From assembly GCF_000478275.1 (NCBI RefSeq), contig NZ_ASJB01000030.1, forward strand, positions 1-64,000: a DNA stretch of 64,000 nucleotides. Reading direction: 5' to 3'. Made by a program: the position numbers and the translations under genes. Numbering within the stretch: position 1 is the stretch's first letter; the number at the start of each line of letters is the position of its first letter. Source of the stretch: Amycolatopsis orientalis DSM 40040 = KCTC 9412. GTDB lineage: Bacteria > Actinomycetota > Actinomycetes > Mycobacteriales > Pseudonocardiaceae. Shown piece after piece: positions 48,402-57,038 of this stretch. The notes beneath the pieces were generated by a model. That model made no database searches, had not been told where the DNA came from, and saw nothing but the letters and a program-made list of their open reading frames with translations.

Positions 48402-50064
48402 CGGAGTACCTGTCCAGAAGCCCCAGTCGTTCGAGAGTGTCCAAGAGTGCCGCTTCCTCAGCATCGTCCTGTGGCGCGAGCCCGTACCTGCGTAGCCCAC
48501 GCAGGAAGCGCTCCATCGGGAGCTCCCGGTCTTTGCAGGTCAGGCGCACGAGCATGAGCAGCAGCTGCTCGTCAAGTTCAAAGTAGGTGAAGCTGGGACC
48601 GTTGCGGGAGATGAGCGACCCGGCACCTACACTTGTTGAGAGCATCAGCTGGTTGACGACTTCGGTGCTCTGTCGGCTTGGGCGGGTACGCATGTGGCGG
48701 ACGTCGTCTCGCAACGCGTGCAAGCCAGGCCGGCTCTCGCCTGTCCTGCCGACGCGCACAAGTTCTTCGAACGTGGAACGGCCCTTTCTCCAGCCATCGT
48801 GATGGAGGACTGCGATAGCCGCACAAGCGGCGCCGTGCGTGCGCCTCAGGCTCGTGTCGGTGTCAAGCGCACGGGTCAGGGCGGCGATGTCGTGCCGGTC
48901 CGCTGCTTCTCCCCCGCCCAGGGCTGACCATGCACGGCAGGATAGCGTTCGGGTGACGAGGGAAGCAGGCATGTCGAGGAGGCGCTGCCGGTCGACGTCC
49001 TGGTAGGACTGCCTGCAACCGTCGCGTCCGCTGACTGGCCTGAAGCGCCCGCTTCCGATTCTGAACCGGATCGCTCCGGCCAGGCTGCAGCTGTCCAGCT
49101 GAGAGAGTTCGCGACCAGTGCACTTGCATGTCTTGATGCTGGGCGGGGGTGCGATTTGCGCTGCCGCGGCGACCGCCAGGTCGAGTTCCGAGCCGACCGC
49201 CACAGCGATCCGGTAGAGGCGAAGCGCCAGATGAAAACTCAACAAGACCGTGAGCCATTGGGTCCGTTCGGGCCGCGGAAGCTCGGTGCTAAGCACCGTT
49301 TTGAGATCCTGCTCGAAAAGCGCAAGACTCGGCTCACAAAACGGCCCCCCAGCCGAGGAAAAACTAACTTCAAATTCATTCCGATATTGCTCGAGCAGCT
49401 CAGTAGCGCTAGGCACGCTATCTTTCCGCGGCGCACCGTCAAGCATTACTCTCAGGAAGAGACGGTCGAGCGAGGTGAGCTCATCGTAGCTCACAGTCTC
49501 GTCCAGCAGCGACTGCATGAGATCAACGTTCGGGCCACCACTCTCTGAATTCCACAACAGGTACGGGAGGATCCCGCCACCGAACATCGTATATGAAACG
49601 CGTTTCGACGCGTTCTTCTTATCATCCCATACAGAATGGTGGTAGTTAAGCGGGAGCGACGCGTGCACTGGAAGTAGACGTTGTGCACCGCGGGCGCTAA
49701 AGAATCTTGACTCCAGGGCCTTCGCTGCCGCCCGGGACGCTTCCGGCCCCAGCCCAAGGCGGCCGGCGAGGTTGGTAAGAACGCCATGATCATGCAGCAA
49801 ATCGTCGGAATCCGGCGCAGCTTCCTGGATCACACGCCACAAGAGCTTGTCGCGGTCGTCACCGTGCGGAACGGTTGGCATCAGCCCTTGGATACCCAGT
49901 AACTCAGCCCGCTCGCCCGTCAGGCGCGGCCGGTCATCCGTCCGCTTTTCCACCGGAAGATTGATCGGCTTCCCAGCGACGAGTAGCCGGTTTCCCTGCA
50001 TCAGCACATCGATGCCGGTCTCACCGGAGATAGTCTCGAGAGCGCGACGCACGGTCGGATTCAC
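48367..50064 (-). CDS. dptG: DptG-like subunit
   Basis: This 565-residue protein lies between dptF and dptH with a 4-base GTGA overlap upstream and a 35-base overlap downstream, the tight stoichiometric coupling expected of one complex. It is mainly helical. A zinc-binding-like cluster lies mid-protein (KTCKCTGRELSQLDSC and later GRDGCRQSY), and the C-terminus resembles a winged helix (RYGLAPQDDAEEAALLDTLE, then RLGLLDRYSDAGEASFV). E. coli DptG is about 440 residues, so this is longer. Part of its first third (49.3-49.7 kb) is notably AT-richer than its neighbours. DptG assignment rests on position and length more than on motifs. Confidence 0.62.
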   Translation of the reverse strand: MNPTVRRALETISGETGIDVLMQGNRLLVAGKPINLPVEKRTDDRPRLTGERAELLGIQGLMPTVPHGDDRDKLLWRVIQEAAPDSDDLLHDHGVLTNLAGRLGLGPEASRAAAKALESRFFSARGAQRLLPVHASLPLNYHHSVWDDKKNASKRVSYTMFGGGILPYLLWNSESGGPNVDLMQSLLDETVSYDELTSLDRLFLRVMLDGAPRKDSVPSATELLEQYRNEFEVSFSSAGGPFCEPSLALFEQDLKTVLSTELPRPERTQWLTVLLSFHLALRLYRIAVAVGSELDLAVAAAAQIAPPPSIKTCKCTGRELSQLDSCSLAGAIRFRIGSGRFRPVSGRDGCRQSYQDVDRQRLLDMPASLVTRTLSCRAWSALGGGEAADRHDIAALTRALDTDTSLRRTHGAACAAIAVLHHDGWRKGRSTFEELVRVGRTGESRPGLHALRDDVRHMRTRPSRQSTEVVNQLMLSTSVGAGSLISRNGPSFTYFELDEQLLLMLVRLTCKDRELPMERFLRGLRRYGLAPQDDAEEAALLDTLERLGLLDRYSDAGEASFVHYA

Positions 50065-51929
50065 AGGATCTCCCTAGCCCGCAGCAGGTCGGTTGCCGTG
50101 TTTCGCTTGACAATGCGGAAGCGCCGTTCCTCTGGCGATCGCTCGCGCACCAGCAATGGCTGGTCGCCGCTAGCGGCAACGCGGACACCAACCGCCCGGA
50201 TCGCCTGCCGCAGCGCCAGGAAGCGCTCGAGATCGATCGTCGTAGGGATCACCCCACCGGTTGCTGCCTCACTCAGCAGCTGCCACAGGGGGTAGTCCAC
50301 GGCAACAGGCTTTCTAATAATCTCGAGGGAAAGTGCAAGAGGTTGGTAGCCAACGATCTCGGCGCCAGCACGGTTCGCCGCCAGCACCGGGTCCCGCCGG
50401 CTACGCAGGGCGTGCGTTTCGACGAGCCGGACCAGTACCATGAGGTCAGCCGTCGCTGAAGCCTGCAGCGTTGACGTGGGGTAGTAGTGCTCCGGGCCTG
50501 CGACGAGGCCGAACACTCGCGCCAGTCCCTCTTCTATGACCCCGAGTGCGTTTTCCAGCGCATCCCCGCCGGCCGTGGTCTCATCTTCTCCCCCGTGCTG
50601 CGCGGCGAGTGCTGCCATGAACTCACTGGATAAGCCAGTCCCGCCTGCCAAATCACCACCCAGCCACGCCGCCCGTGCCATCATCCGACCCCAGACCCGA
50701 GCACCATCCGCCGAGGCGCCTTTGCCGCCTTCAAGCGCGGAGGCCGCCCGCTCCACAGCCGGATGAGGCATGTCTAGCGAACCGCGAAGGAGCCTGCGGA
50801 GCTGATCAGCGTCGCTATCCGGATCGAGTCCTGCATCAGCAATCAGTTTGTGCACCGGAAAGGTAACGCTGTAACTCGGTTCCCTCGTCGCGAGCTCAGC
50901 AATAAGAGACCCCTCGCCGGCTGGCCGGAGCCAGGATGTCTCGAGATGAACAGGGCCAAGAGCCCCATTACACGCCATCGCATGGAGCAGCACTGCCTCG
51001 TCCCCTTCCTTCGCGATGTCCACGATCGCGTAACAGGGATCGCGGCCATCACGATCGGCTGCCGGCAGCCCGCCGAGGGCAAGCTCAGCGGCCGCGTCCC
51101 ACAGCGAGCGCGGCGCCAGCTGACGTCCTCGCGCCAGCGCAACGTCGCCGGCCGCACGGTTGATCGCGCGACGGCCCGGCTCAGCCGAGATGGCGTGCGC
51201 GTTGGCCATGGGCCAGCACCAGTCGCGAACTTTGCAGGTATTGCACCGGGGAGCGCCTTCGAGCACGCCAGACGGGTCGGCCGGATCGAAGCGGGCGAGG
51301 ATCTCCTCGAAGAGGGCGCCGTCGGAACCGACGGTGGTGCGGTGGTCAAGATTGACAACGAGGATGCCGCTGCGCATCCACCCGGCTGGATCCGATGCCC
51401 CTGGCAGGGCGGGGAGCCCTAGCCGTGAGCGCAAAAGCGACTCAAGCTGGGACAGTGCAGGGGCTTCCGGCACGTCGGGCAGATCGGTAAAGAATCGCAG
51501 GGCCATTCCCGTATTCATCGCGACTATTCGGCACCCTCCTGCCGGCTCAGGGGCACCATCGCTGAAGGGAGCGAAGAACCTGGCAAGCCTCTCGGCCTGT
51601 CCCTGATCCGGGGCATCCGAATGGGTCGCATCCGCGAGGCACTCCCCAATACGACCGCCGCCTTCTTCCTGCTGACGTGCTAGAAGGTGATTCAGCGTCG
51701 CTGACTTGCCACTACCCGCGCTTCCGGTCAGGACCAGCAGCCTCAAAAATGGATTTTCGCCTAGCGCATCCCAGAGGCGCGCCTCCAGCACACCGGGGCG
51801 AGCCATAAGTGCCTGGACACCGCTGAGGTGGCCCTCGCGCACGACGGCTTCGCTGGCGCCTGCACGAAGCTGTAGCAGGCGACCGATCGGGCTCGGGTGC
51901 GATGTGTCGAAGGGATCAGAACCTGTCAT
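50061..51929 (-). CDS. dptF: DptF-like ATPase
   Basis: This 622-residue protein is the first subunit gene. It has Walker A LVLTGSAGSGKSATLNHLL, then CLADATHSDAPDQGQAERLARFF and CRIVAMNTGMALRFFTDL, which align with the DATHS...P.Q and I..N.GM motifs of E. coli DptF. SGILVVNLDHRTTV may be Walker B. A metal-binding motif CNTCKVRDWCWPMANAHAIS at about 220 also matches DptF, and the following RRAINRAAGDVALARGR is a sensor-like helix. It overlaps the upstream regulatory gene by four bases (ATGA). In the known system DptF supplies ATP-driven control of DNA restriction. It is longer than the usual 540-560 residues. Confidence 0.75.
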   Translation of the reverse strand: MTGSDPFDTSHPSPIGRLLQLRAGASEAVVREGHLSGVQALMARPGVLEARLWDALGENPFLRLLVLTGSAGSGKSATLNHLLARQQEEGGGRIGECLADATHSDAPDQGQAERLARFFAPFSDGAPEPAGGCRIVAMNTGMALRFFTDLPDVPEAPALSQLESLLRSRLGLPALPGASDPAGWMRSGILVVNLDHRTTVGSDGALFEEILARFDPADPSGVLEGAPRCNTCKVRDWCWPMANAHAISAEPGRRAINRAAGDVALARGRQLAPRSLWDAAAELALGGLPAADRDGRDPCYAIVDIAKEGDEAVLLHAMACNGALGPVHLETSWLRPAGEGSLIAELATREPSYSVTFPVHKLIADAGLDPDSDADQLRRLLRGSLDMPHPAVERAASALEGGKGASADGARVWGRMMARAAWLGGDLAGGTGLSSEFMAALAAQHGGEDETTAGGDALENALGVIEEGLARVFGLVAGPEHYYPTSTLQASATADLMVLVRLVETHALRSRRDPVLAANRAGAEIVGYQPLALSLEIIRKPVAVDYPLWQLLSEAATGGVIPTTIDLERFLALRQAIRAVGVRVAASGDQPLLVRERSPEERRFRIVKRNTATDLLRAREIL

Positions 51930-52831
51930 GAGGGACTCTCCCAGCTGTAAAGGAGCACGGCGTCATCGTCGAGCAGGGCTTCATCGGCCAGGCGGCGTAC
52001 AGCAATCCATCCCGGAACGCCGAGTCGCTCGGCCACTGCAGTCGCGCGGTCAGCTGTCCGCGGCGCCCACGGATCGCGGGCGTCCTCGTCGACCACTGGT
52101 GTCACTGTGCGCAATGCCCTCTCGAGCAGGTTGCGAGGGGACAGAAGGTGAGCGGCCAGATCGATCGCCGCGCTCTCCTCGTGGGTGCCGACCCGGGGAA
52201 ACGTGCACGAGCGCTCATTGCGGGCCGCGTGCGAGGCAGCGTGTGCAAGAAGGAACCGCACCCTGGGCGCACCGCCTGCATCGCCTGGCCGGCTGGGGTC
52301 CCGGACAACCACCACATCGTTGTCCTCGAACGTCGTCGCCGGCTCTTGGCTCCCCGTCACAACGCGCGGGCGCATTCCCGCCGCGCGGCAAAGCGCCTCG
52401 GGATCGACGCGATCACCGGCGATAGCGCGGCGGAACGCACCAGTCAGCAACCTCTCGGCCTGCACTCCAGCATCGAGGCGCCGCAAGGCAGGAAGCGTGC
52501 GGTCGGACAATTGCGGTTCGGAGATCGCACGGGAAAATCTGCTGACTGCCCGCTCTGCCTCGGCTGGGAGCCGCTCGGCCGCAAGAGAGATGGCCGCCGA
52601 CGAAACTGGGTCATCTAGTGCAGCAACTAGACGATCGAGCAAATCACGGCTTGGAACACGGTCGGCGGATCCGCTCTCCAAGCGCGACAGGTGGGTGTAG
52701 TTGGTTCCGCAGCGCTGGGCAAGCTCGCGGAGCGTCAGGCCCTGACGATTCCGCTCCGCGCGCAGGACGTCGCCGAACGGCGTAGGCACACTCGGTTCCA
52801 TACACAACTCTTGCACTTCACAGGGCGCCAT
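51926..52831 (-). CDS. XRE helix-turn-helix protein with degenerate ImmA/IrrE peptidase domain
   Basis: From ATG 52831 this is a 301-residue protein. Residues 20-80 are a canonical XRE domain: FGDVLRAERNRQGLTLRELA, QRCGTNYTHLSRLESGS. The C-terminal half resembles ImmA/IrrE metallopeptidases: RVRFLLAHAASHAARN where HExxH is expected, and THEESAAIDLAAHLLSPR, the third-ligand helix. Because the catalytic Glu is Ala (HAASH), proteolysis is unlikely, though zinc binding may remain. It leads the dptFGH operon. A promoter places transcription at or one base before this ATG (leaderless start); ATG 52801 is an alternative. It is probably the operon's autoregulator, with the domain used as a damage or phage sensor. 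Confidence 0.75.
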   Translation of the reverse strand: MAPCEVQELCMEPSVPTPFGDVLRAERNRQGLTLRELAQRCGTNYTHLSRLESGSADRVPSRDLLDRLVAALDDPVSSAAISLAAERLPAEAERAVSRFSRAISEPQLSDRTLPALRRLDAGVQAERLLTGAFRRAIAGDRVDPEALCRAAGMRPRVVTGSQEPATTFEDNDVVVVRDPSRPGDAGGAPRVRFLLAHAASHAARNERSCTFPRVGTHEESAAIDLAAHLLSPRNLLERALRTVTPVVDEDARDPWAPRTADRATAVAERLGVPGWIAVRRLADEALLDDDAVLLYSWESPS

Positions 52832-52871
52832 GTCTATCCTAAATGAGCGTTGCGGCAACACGCAACTCTTG
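52802..52871. promoter_or_regulatory. Two repeats bracketing the XRE-dptFGH promoter
   Basis: ACACAACTCTTG (52802-52813) and ACGCAACTCTTG (52860-52871) agree at 11 of 12 bases and are 58 bp apart. One overlaps the -35, the other lies within the early coding region. This suits autoregulation by DNA looping or paired binding of the XRE protein. Confidence 0.55.
52836..52865 (-). promoter_or_regulatory. Promoter of the XRE-dptFGH operon
   Basis: On the minus strand TTGCGT (-35, 52860-52865) is 18 bases before TAGGAT (-10, 52836-52841). Transcription should begin at about 52829-52831, on the ATG at 52831, giving a leaderless mRNA. The -35 lies within the first of two repeats CAAGAGTTG, so the regulator could block polymerase. 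Confidence 0.6.
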
Positions 52872-52980
52872 TCGGTAAATCACGATCACTAGTGTCGTCC
52901 TTAACAGCACTACCTGGCGATTACCGGGACTGCTGAAGCATGTCGCCACGCTCAGCGCAAGCTGACCATCTGAGGACCAA

Positions 52981-52999
52981 TGTGGCTTCTTTAGCCACA
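52981..52999. repeat. Short palindromic hairpin in the intergenic region
   Basis: TGTGGCT-TCTTT-AGCCACA has 7-bp perfect arms and a 5-base loop. The 400-bp region (52872-53273) around it is AT-richer than average and holds the divergent promoters of the dpt and CoiA-like genes. No other gene was seen in it. Confidence 0.45.
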
Positions 53000-53273
53000 A
53001 GGAATACAAATTATGCAGAGAGCCTGTCAAACAGGGACACCACATACGCCGAGTATGTGACAATCCGCCATCTCGGCATCAAGCCCACATTGCGGATTCC
53101 ACAGAAAACCGCCATCCACCCCAGCGAAAATCTCATATCGCTATACACAATCGTCCGTTATCGCTGGATGTGCCTTGGCAGACTGCCCGTCACCCGCGAT
53201 CCGGGCCAATTCTGGGGCAATTGGAACTGTCGGTGACCAGTCGTATCCTGGGAAAAGTCGTAGGAGGCGCCAG

Positions 53274-54350
53274 ATGTCGACATTAGTGCGCTACAGCAAG
53301 GACGGTGACGATCGGCTGATCGACCTGGCCGAGCTCAACCCGATCGACTATGAGCTGATCAAAGGCCTGCGCGGGGAGATCAACCGTGGTGACCGGATCT
53401 TGCTCTGCCAGCAAGCGCTCGCCGACGATGAGGGCGCGGAGATGTTCGTCAGGCTCCGCGGGGGCCGGTACTGGGCGGCACACTTCCCCGGCAGTGGCTG
53501 CGCCGGGCAGCATGAGATCGCCCGGGAGTCGGACGAGCACCGATGGCAGAAGGAGTACTGGCAGCGTGCTGCCGAGGATGCTGGCTACAGGGTGACCCAG
53601 GAGTACCGGACTGGGCGCGGCACGGTGCTGGACGTGGCGATCGACGGGCCGTATCGCACCGGGATCGAGGTCCAGCGCTCGGCGATCGAGCTGAGCTTGG
53701 TCAAGGCACGCACGACGAAGTCGTTCGGGGCGGGCTGGCTGCCAGTGTGGTTCCTTGATTCAGATCGGACACCCCCGTGGTTCTACGCAGTACCGTCGCT
53801 GGGCTGCAATGACGTGCGGTGGAGCACGTTGCCGGAGCGACGTGCGGCCACAGCGATCGGTCCCCGGACGATGACGCCGACGCGCTGCACGGTCAGCAGC
53901 TTCGGCGGAAGGTGCCCGGCCGGGGGCCGTGCGAAACGCACGCGCCCGAAACGTCCGTGCGGCCAGTGGCACCCAGAACCGCAGCCGCGGGGCGGGCTGA
54001 CTGTTGACGATGTCGCTGGGATGCTCCCTTCTGCCGAGCTGGTGGCGATGCGGGATCTGCTTGGCGACGTCCGCCTCGTCGCCCCGAAGGACCTGAAGCT
54101 GTTCCAGGAAATGACGGGGCTGACCGGCGAGTACTGGCCTGGCAGCAGCCGGCGGGCCAGGGGCAGACCCGCGCCGCGAACCATCGAGTGTGCCAGTACC
54201 GGGCATCGCCGCGGGCCGGCGCCCGCGCGCTGCTGGAAATGTGGTCTGCGGCCGTGCGGAGAAGGCGGTGTCCTGTGCGGGTCGTGTCGGCTCATGATCG
54301 AAGGCCGCACCGCTAGCGACTACTACGCGATGCTGCCTCCGCGGCCATGA
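53274..54350 (+). CDS. CoiA-like nuclease with zinc-ribbon C-terminus
   Basis: ATG 53274 follows TAGGAGG and gives 358 residues. The centre matches competence protein CoiA: ESDEHRWQKEYWQRAAEDAG, GRGTVLDVAIDG with the catalytic Asp and GIEVQRSAIELS with E-x-Q, a PD-(D/E)xK variant. The N-terminus (STLVRYSKDGDDRLIDLAEL) resembles the family's RecB-like lead-in. The C-terminus adds cysteine pairs (CASTGHRR, ARCWKCGLRPCGEGGVLCGSC) as two zinc knuckles. In Gram-positive competence CoiA aids recombination of incoming DNA. Here, next to dpt genes, it may instead process invading DNA. It stands alone behind its own ribosome-binding site. Confidence 0.78.
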   Translation: MSTLVRYSKDGDDRLIDLAELNPIDYELIKGLRGEINRGDRILLCQQALADDEGAEMFVRLRGGRYWAAHFPGSGCAGQHEIARESDEHRWQKEYWQRAAEDAGYRVTQEYRTGRGTVLDVAIDGPYRTGIEVQRSAIELSLVKARTTKSFGAGWLPVWFLDSDRTPPWFYAVPSLGCNDVRWSTLPERRAATAIGPRTMTPTRCTVSSFGGRCPAGGRAKRTRPKRPCGQWHPEPQPRGGLTVDDVAGMLPSAELVAMRDLLGDVRLVAPKDLKLFQEMTGLTGEYWPGSSRRARGRPAPRTIECASTGHRRGPAPARCWKCGLRPCGEGGVLCGSCRLMIEGRTASDYYAMLPPRP

Positions 54351-54497
54351 CAAACCATCACCCGTGACCAGTTGCAGGCTACCTGGCATTGCGCCTGCTG
54401 CCGCCGAGGAAGTCACCGACCCGATAAGGCCTGGTCGCAGTAGTACGACCATAGCTGGGTGGTCAGCGAGGCGGAGGAGGACATTGGTCTTGTCGGT

Positions 54498-55976
54498 TTA
54501 TGGCTGGGTGGGGTTGCCGTCGGGGTGTTGGTTGATCCAGGAGAGGCCGCCGAGGTCGAGTTGGTGCTGGGCGCGGGTGACGGCGACGTAGGCGAGGCGG
54601 GCTTCGGCGGGTTCTATTTTCCCGGGCATGGGGTCGCCGCCGAGTTCGGTGTCTTCGGGGTCGTCGGGTTCGGGGAAGTCGTCGGCGATCCGGACGGTGG
54701 GCCATTCGCGGCCTTTGGCGGCGTGGGCGGTGGAGACCGTGACCTCGGCGTGGGTTTCGGCACTGAGCTGGGCGAGGGTTTGGAGGACGACGTCGACGCC
54801 GTGTTCGTCGATGACGTCGACGAACGGGAGCAGGTCGCGGCCGTCGGAGTCCCATTCGACGTATTCCTGGACTTCTCCCCAGGTGGAGAACAGCAGCAGG
54901 TCGCGGTGGGTGGTGCGCTTTCCGGCTTGCAGGTCGCGGGCGGCTTCGGCGAGTTTGCGGAGTTCTGCGGCGCGGCCGGCGAGCGCGACCTGACGGCCCT
55001 CGGCGAGCTGGGTGAGGAGTTCGGCGATCGCGCCGCCATTGGTGCGGCATAGGATCGCTTTCGGTGCCGTGACCGCAGAGAGCTCGCTGTTGACATGCGG
55101 GGAGCCGGTGAGGCGGATCGGTGCGCCGGCGATCGCGAGCCATCGGTTCGCCTCGGCCGCGATCGCGGGGCCGAAGCGGAAGGAGTGCGACAGCGCGAGC
55201 TGCTGAGCGCGGAAGCCGGTCATGACGTCGCGGGCGCCGCGCCAGCCATAGATGGCTTGGGCGGAGTCGCCCACCATCACCAGCTGGGCATGCGCGCCTT
55301 GGTCGAGGAATACCTGCTCGACGACGGGGTTGGTGTCCTGGGCTTCGTCCAAGAGCAGGAATTCACCGTGGATGCGCGGGCGGGTCAGTGCCCACATCTT
55401 CAGGTAGTGGTCGTGTTTGAACGGGACCTTGCCGCGGTCGGGGGTTTGCAGGTCAGCCCACATCCGGCTGGCCAGCGGCAGCACGATCTCCACCAGCTGG
55501 TCGTGCTCGTTCTCGTCGGTGATGCCCTTGGGCCAGGGGACGTGCAGCCGGTTGAGGACGTCGTCGGCGGAGTAGCAGTACTGCGTCACGGTGTCCCGGG
55601 CGATCGAGCACAATGTCGAGGGCTGCAGCTTCCGGGCGCCGATGGTGACGTTCATCCGGATGCCCAGCAGCTGTGCCAGCTTGACGGTGGCCATCCGAGG
55701 CCGATCCATTCGCTCGGCGAACTGGTGCCCGATCGCTTTGAACGCCAGGCTGTGCGCGGTCGAGCAGCCCACGTTGCTCTGGAACTTCCGCCGTGCTTCC
55801 TGCGCGATCGCCTTGTTGAACGCCAGGTACCGGCCTTGCCGGCGCGTCGCCGCGCCAAGCATGGTCAGCGTGGTGGTCTTACCCGTTCCCGCACCGGCCT
55901 GCAGCACCAGATCCGTGCCACTGCGGAACGCCTCCACAGCCGCGTCCTGCTCAGGTGTCGGACGACGTGACGACAT
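54498..55976 (-). CDS. Compact UvrD-like superfamily 1 helicase
   Basis: This 492-residue helicase has motif I LVLQAGAGTGKTTTLTMLG, motif II FLLLDEAQDTNP, motif III VMVGDSAQAIYGWRGA, motif IV SHSFRFGPAIA, motif V VSTAHAAKGREWPTVRIADD and motif VI RLAYVAVTRAQHQLDLG. All are intact. It lacks the accessory domains of chromosomal UvrD/PcrA (about 720 residues) and is the size of GajB of the Gabija system and of FBH1-like helicases. No OLD-type GajA gene is adjacent. It converges on the CoiA-like gene. Probably unwinds DNA in a defence or repair role. Confidence 0.88.
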   Translation of the reverse strand: MSSRRPTPEQDAAVEAFRSGTDLVLQAGAGTGKTTTLTMLGAATRRQGRYLAFNKAIAQEARRKFQSNVGCSTAHSLAFKAIGHQFAERMDRPRMATVKLAQLLGIRMNVTIGARKLQPSTLCSIARDTVTQYCYSADDVLNRLHVPWPKGITDENEHDQLVEIVLPLASRMWADLQTPDRGKVPFKHDHYLKMWALTRPRIHGEFLLLDEAQDTNPVVEQVFLDQGAHAQLVMVGDSAQAIYGWRGARDVMTGFRAQQLALSHSFRFGPAIAAEANRWLAIAGAPIRLTGSPHVNSELSAVTAPKAILCRTNGGAIAELLTQLAEGRQVALAGRAAELRKLAEAARDLQAGKRTTHRDLLLFSTWGEVQEYVEWDSDGRDLLPFVDVIDEHGVDVVLQTLAQLSAETHAEVTVSTAHAAKGREWPTVRIADDFPEPDDPEDTELGGDPMPGKIEPAEARLAYVAVTRAQHQLDLGGLSWINQHPDGNPTQP

Positions 55977-56083
55977 TAAGTTCCCTCCCCGGAACCGTTG
56001 ACGATCACATGATCACATACCAGCACGACGATTTAGGCGAAATAAACGTTCACTTTGATCCAGGGTGCTCGGTCCTGTACTAC
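55977..56083. other. Promoter region of the UvrD-like helicase
   Basis: This 107-bp stretch between the helicase start and the pseudogene stop is AT-richer than average and contains no gene. No exact -10/-35 pair was assigned. Confidence 0.3.
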
Positions 56084-56316
56084 TCACGACTGCTTCTCGG
56101 GATTGACCGGCGGCCAGCTGCAGCCGGGGAGCAAGTCGGTTTCCGTCAGCAGGAAGAGCGCAGCCGGACCGTACTGAGAGTCGACGAAGGCGACGATCTG
56201 GCCCGTGGAGCGAAGCCCCATGTCCGCGAGCTGGCTCATAGTGCGCAGGAAGGGGGCGCGCTACCGGCCTGGTAGCAGGGCAGGCCGGCCTCAGTCCAGC
56301 GATACGGAGTTGGCAT
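56084..56316 (-). pseudogene. Frameshifted small gene resembling the actinomycete RRQRL-motif zinc-binding family
   Basis: Reading leftward from ATG 56316, which has AGAGGAG at good distance, gives MPTPYRWTEAGLPCYQAGSA and then a stop within 26 codons. Adding one C in the C5 tract (plus-strand G5 at 56252-56256) joins it to the next frame: PFLRTMSQLADMGLRSTGQI, followed by GPAALFLLTETDLL. The combined 77-residue product recalls the short Streptomyces proteins with the pattern VPTYPW...RRQLRAxGLRPGGQxVAA...VAYLY. So the gene is either broken, misread at a homopolymer, or uses programmed slippage. Family assignment is tentative. Confidence 0.55.
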
Positions 56317-56672
56317 CTGCGGACTCCTCTCCAGATAGCGCCGGATACGCAGGGCACTCCAGTCTCACCGTGATCACGTGGCCGGGCTAAACGGCACGCC
56401 GCCGGAATCCCGGGTAGCCGCAGAAAGTGCACCCACTTGCAGCAAACGACAGCTAACTCGCGCTGCAGCCCCCGCTGAGGCAGAGGCGCTGGCAGGGACA
56501 CCGGACAGAGCACCGTGCTCAGGCGAGGTGCGAACTCAGCCGCAGCGCGGACTCGGCCTGACCGACAGCCCGGCGAAGCTCCTGATACCGGTGCAACCTG
56601 AGCGACTCCGTTCCCGCTTCCCACATGAGGCTCGTTCATCGAGGTGACGAGCTGTCGGTCATAGTTGCTGGC
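56317..56672. other. 356-bp intergenic region
   Basis: No convincing gene in any frame; open frames on both strands here have arginine- and cysteine-rich shadow compositions. The promoter for the MazG-like operon must lie near its right end. Confidence 0.4.
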
Positions 56673-57038
56673 ATGACAGTCGAGGAGTTGCAGCACCGGT
56701 TACGCCAGTTCGCGCAGGAGAGGTCGTGGGAGCAGTTCCACACGCCGAAGAACCTGGTGATGGCGCTGGCCGGCGAAGCCGGTGAACTGCTCGAGCTGTT
56801 CCAGTGGCTCACCCCAGACGAGTCGGCCGAGATCATGGCCGATCCGCAAACTGCTGTGCAGGTACGGCATGAGATGGCGGACGTGCTGGCCTACCTGCTT
56901 CGGCTGGCGGACGTGCTTCAGGTCGATCTTTTGTCGGCCCTTAGTGACAAGATCGCGGTCAATGGCGCGAAGTACCCGGCCGAGTTGGCCAGGGGCACGG
57001 CGCGGAAGTACGACCAGCTCGGCAAAGGGGACAAGTGA
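56673..57038 (+). CDS. MazG-like / RS21-C6-type nucleotide pyrophosphohydrolase
   Basis: This 121-residue enzyme hydrolyses a (d)NTP to the monophosphate. The all-alpha NTP-PPase metal motif is perfect: EAGELLELFQW (ExxE) and EMADVLAYLLRLAD (ExxD), with ERSWEQFHTPKNLVMALAGE preceding it as in RS21-C6/dCTPase. ATG 56673 gives the family's usual N-terminus (TVEELQHRLRQFAQERSWEQ). It overlaps the PUA-like/HNH nuclease gene by four bases (GTGA). Such enzymes may clean up modified or excess nucleotides, or starve a phage. The pairing with a reader-nuclease suggests that one acts on the nucleotide pool and the other on DNA. Confidence 0.9.
   Translation: MTVEELQHRLRQFAQERSWEQFHTPKNLVMALAGEAGELLELFQWLTPDESAEIMADPQTAVQVRHEMADVLAYLLRLADVLQVDLLSALSDKIAVNGAKYPAELARGTARKYDQLGKGDK

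Noticed and set aside
52940..53236. Rightward 98-codon frame in the dpt/CoiA intergenic region
   Set aside because: Composition does not resemble neighbouring proteins; it lies over promoters and a palindrome, and the next gene has its own strong ribosome site.
54498..55976. Calling the helicase GajB of a Gabija system
   Set aside because: Size fits, but no OLD-type GajA gene is adjacent on either side and the motifs are common to many compact UvrD-like helicases.
56013..56696. 227-codon leftward frame
   Set aside because: Arg/Cys/Pro-rich shadow composition; it covers the frameshifted small gene in another frame, which has better start and family-like sequence.
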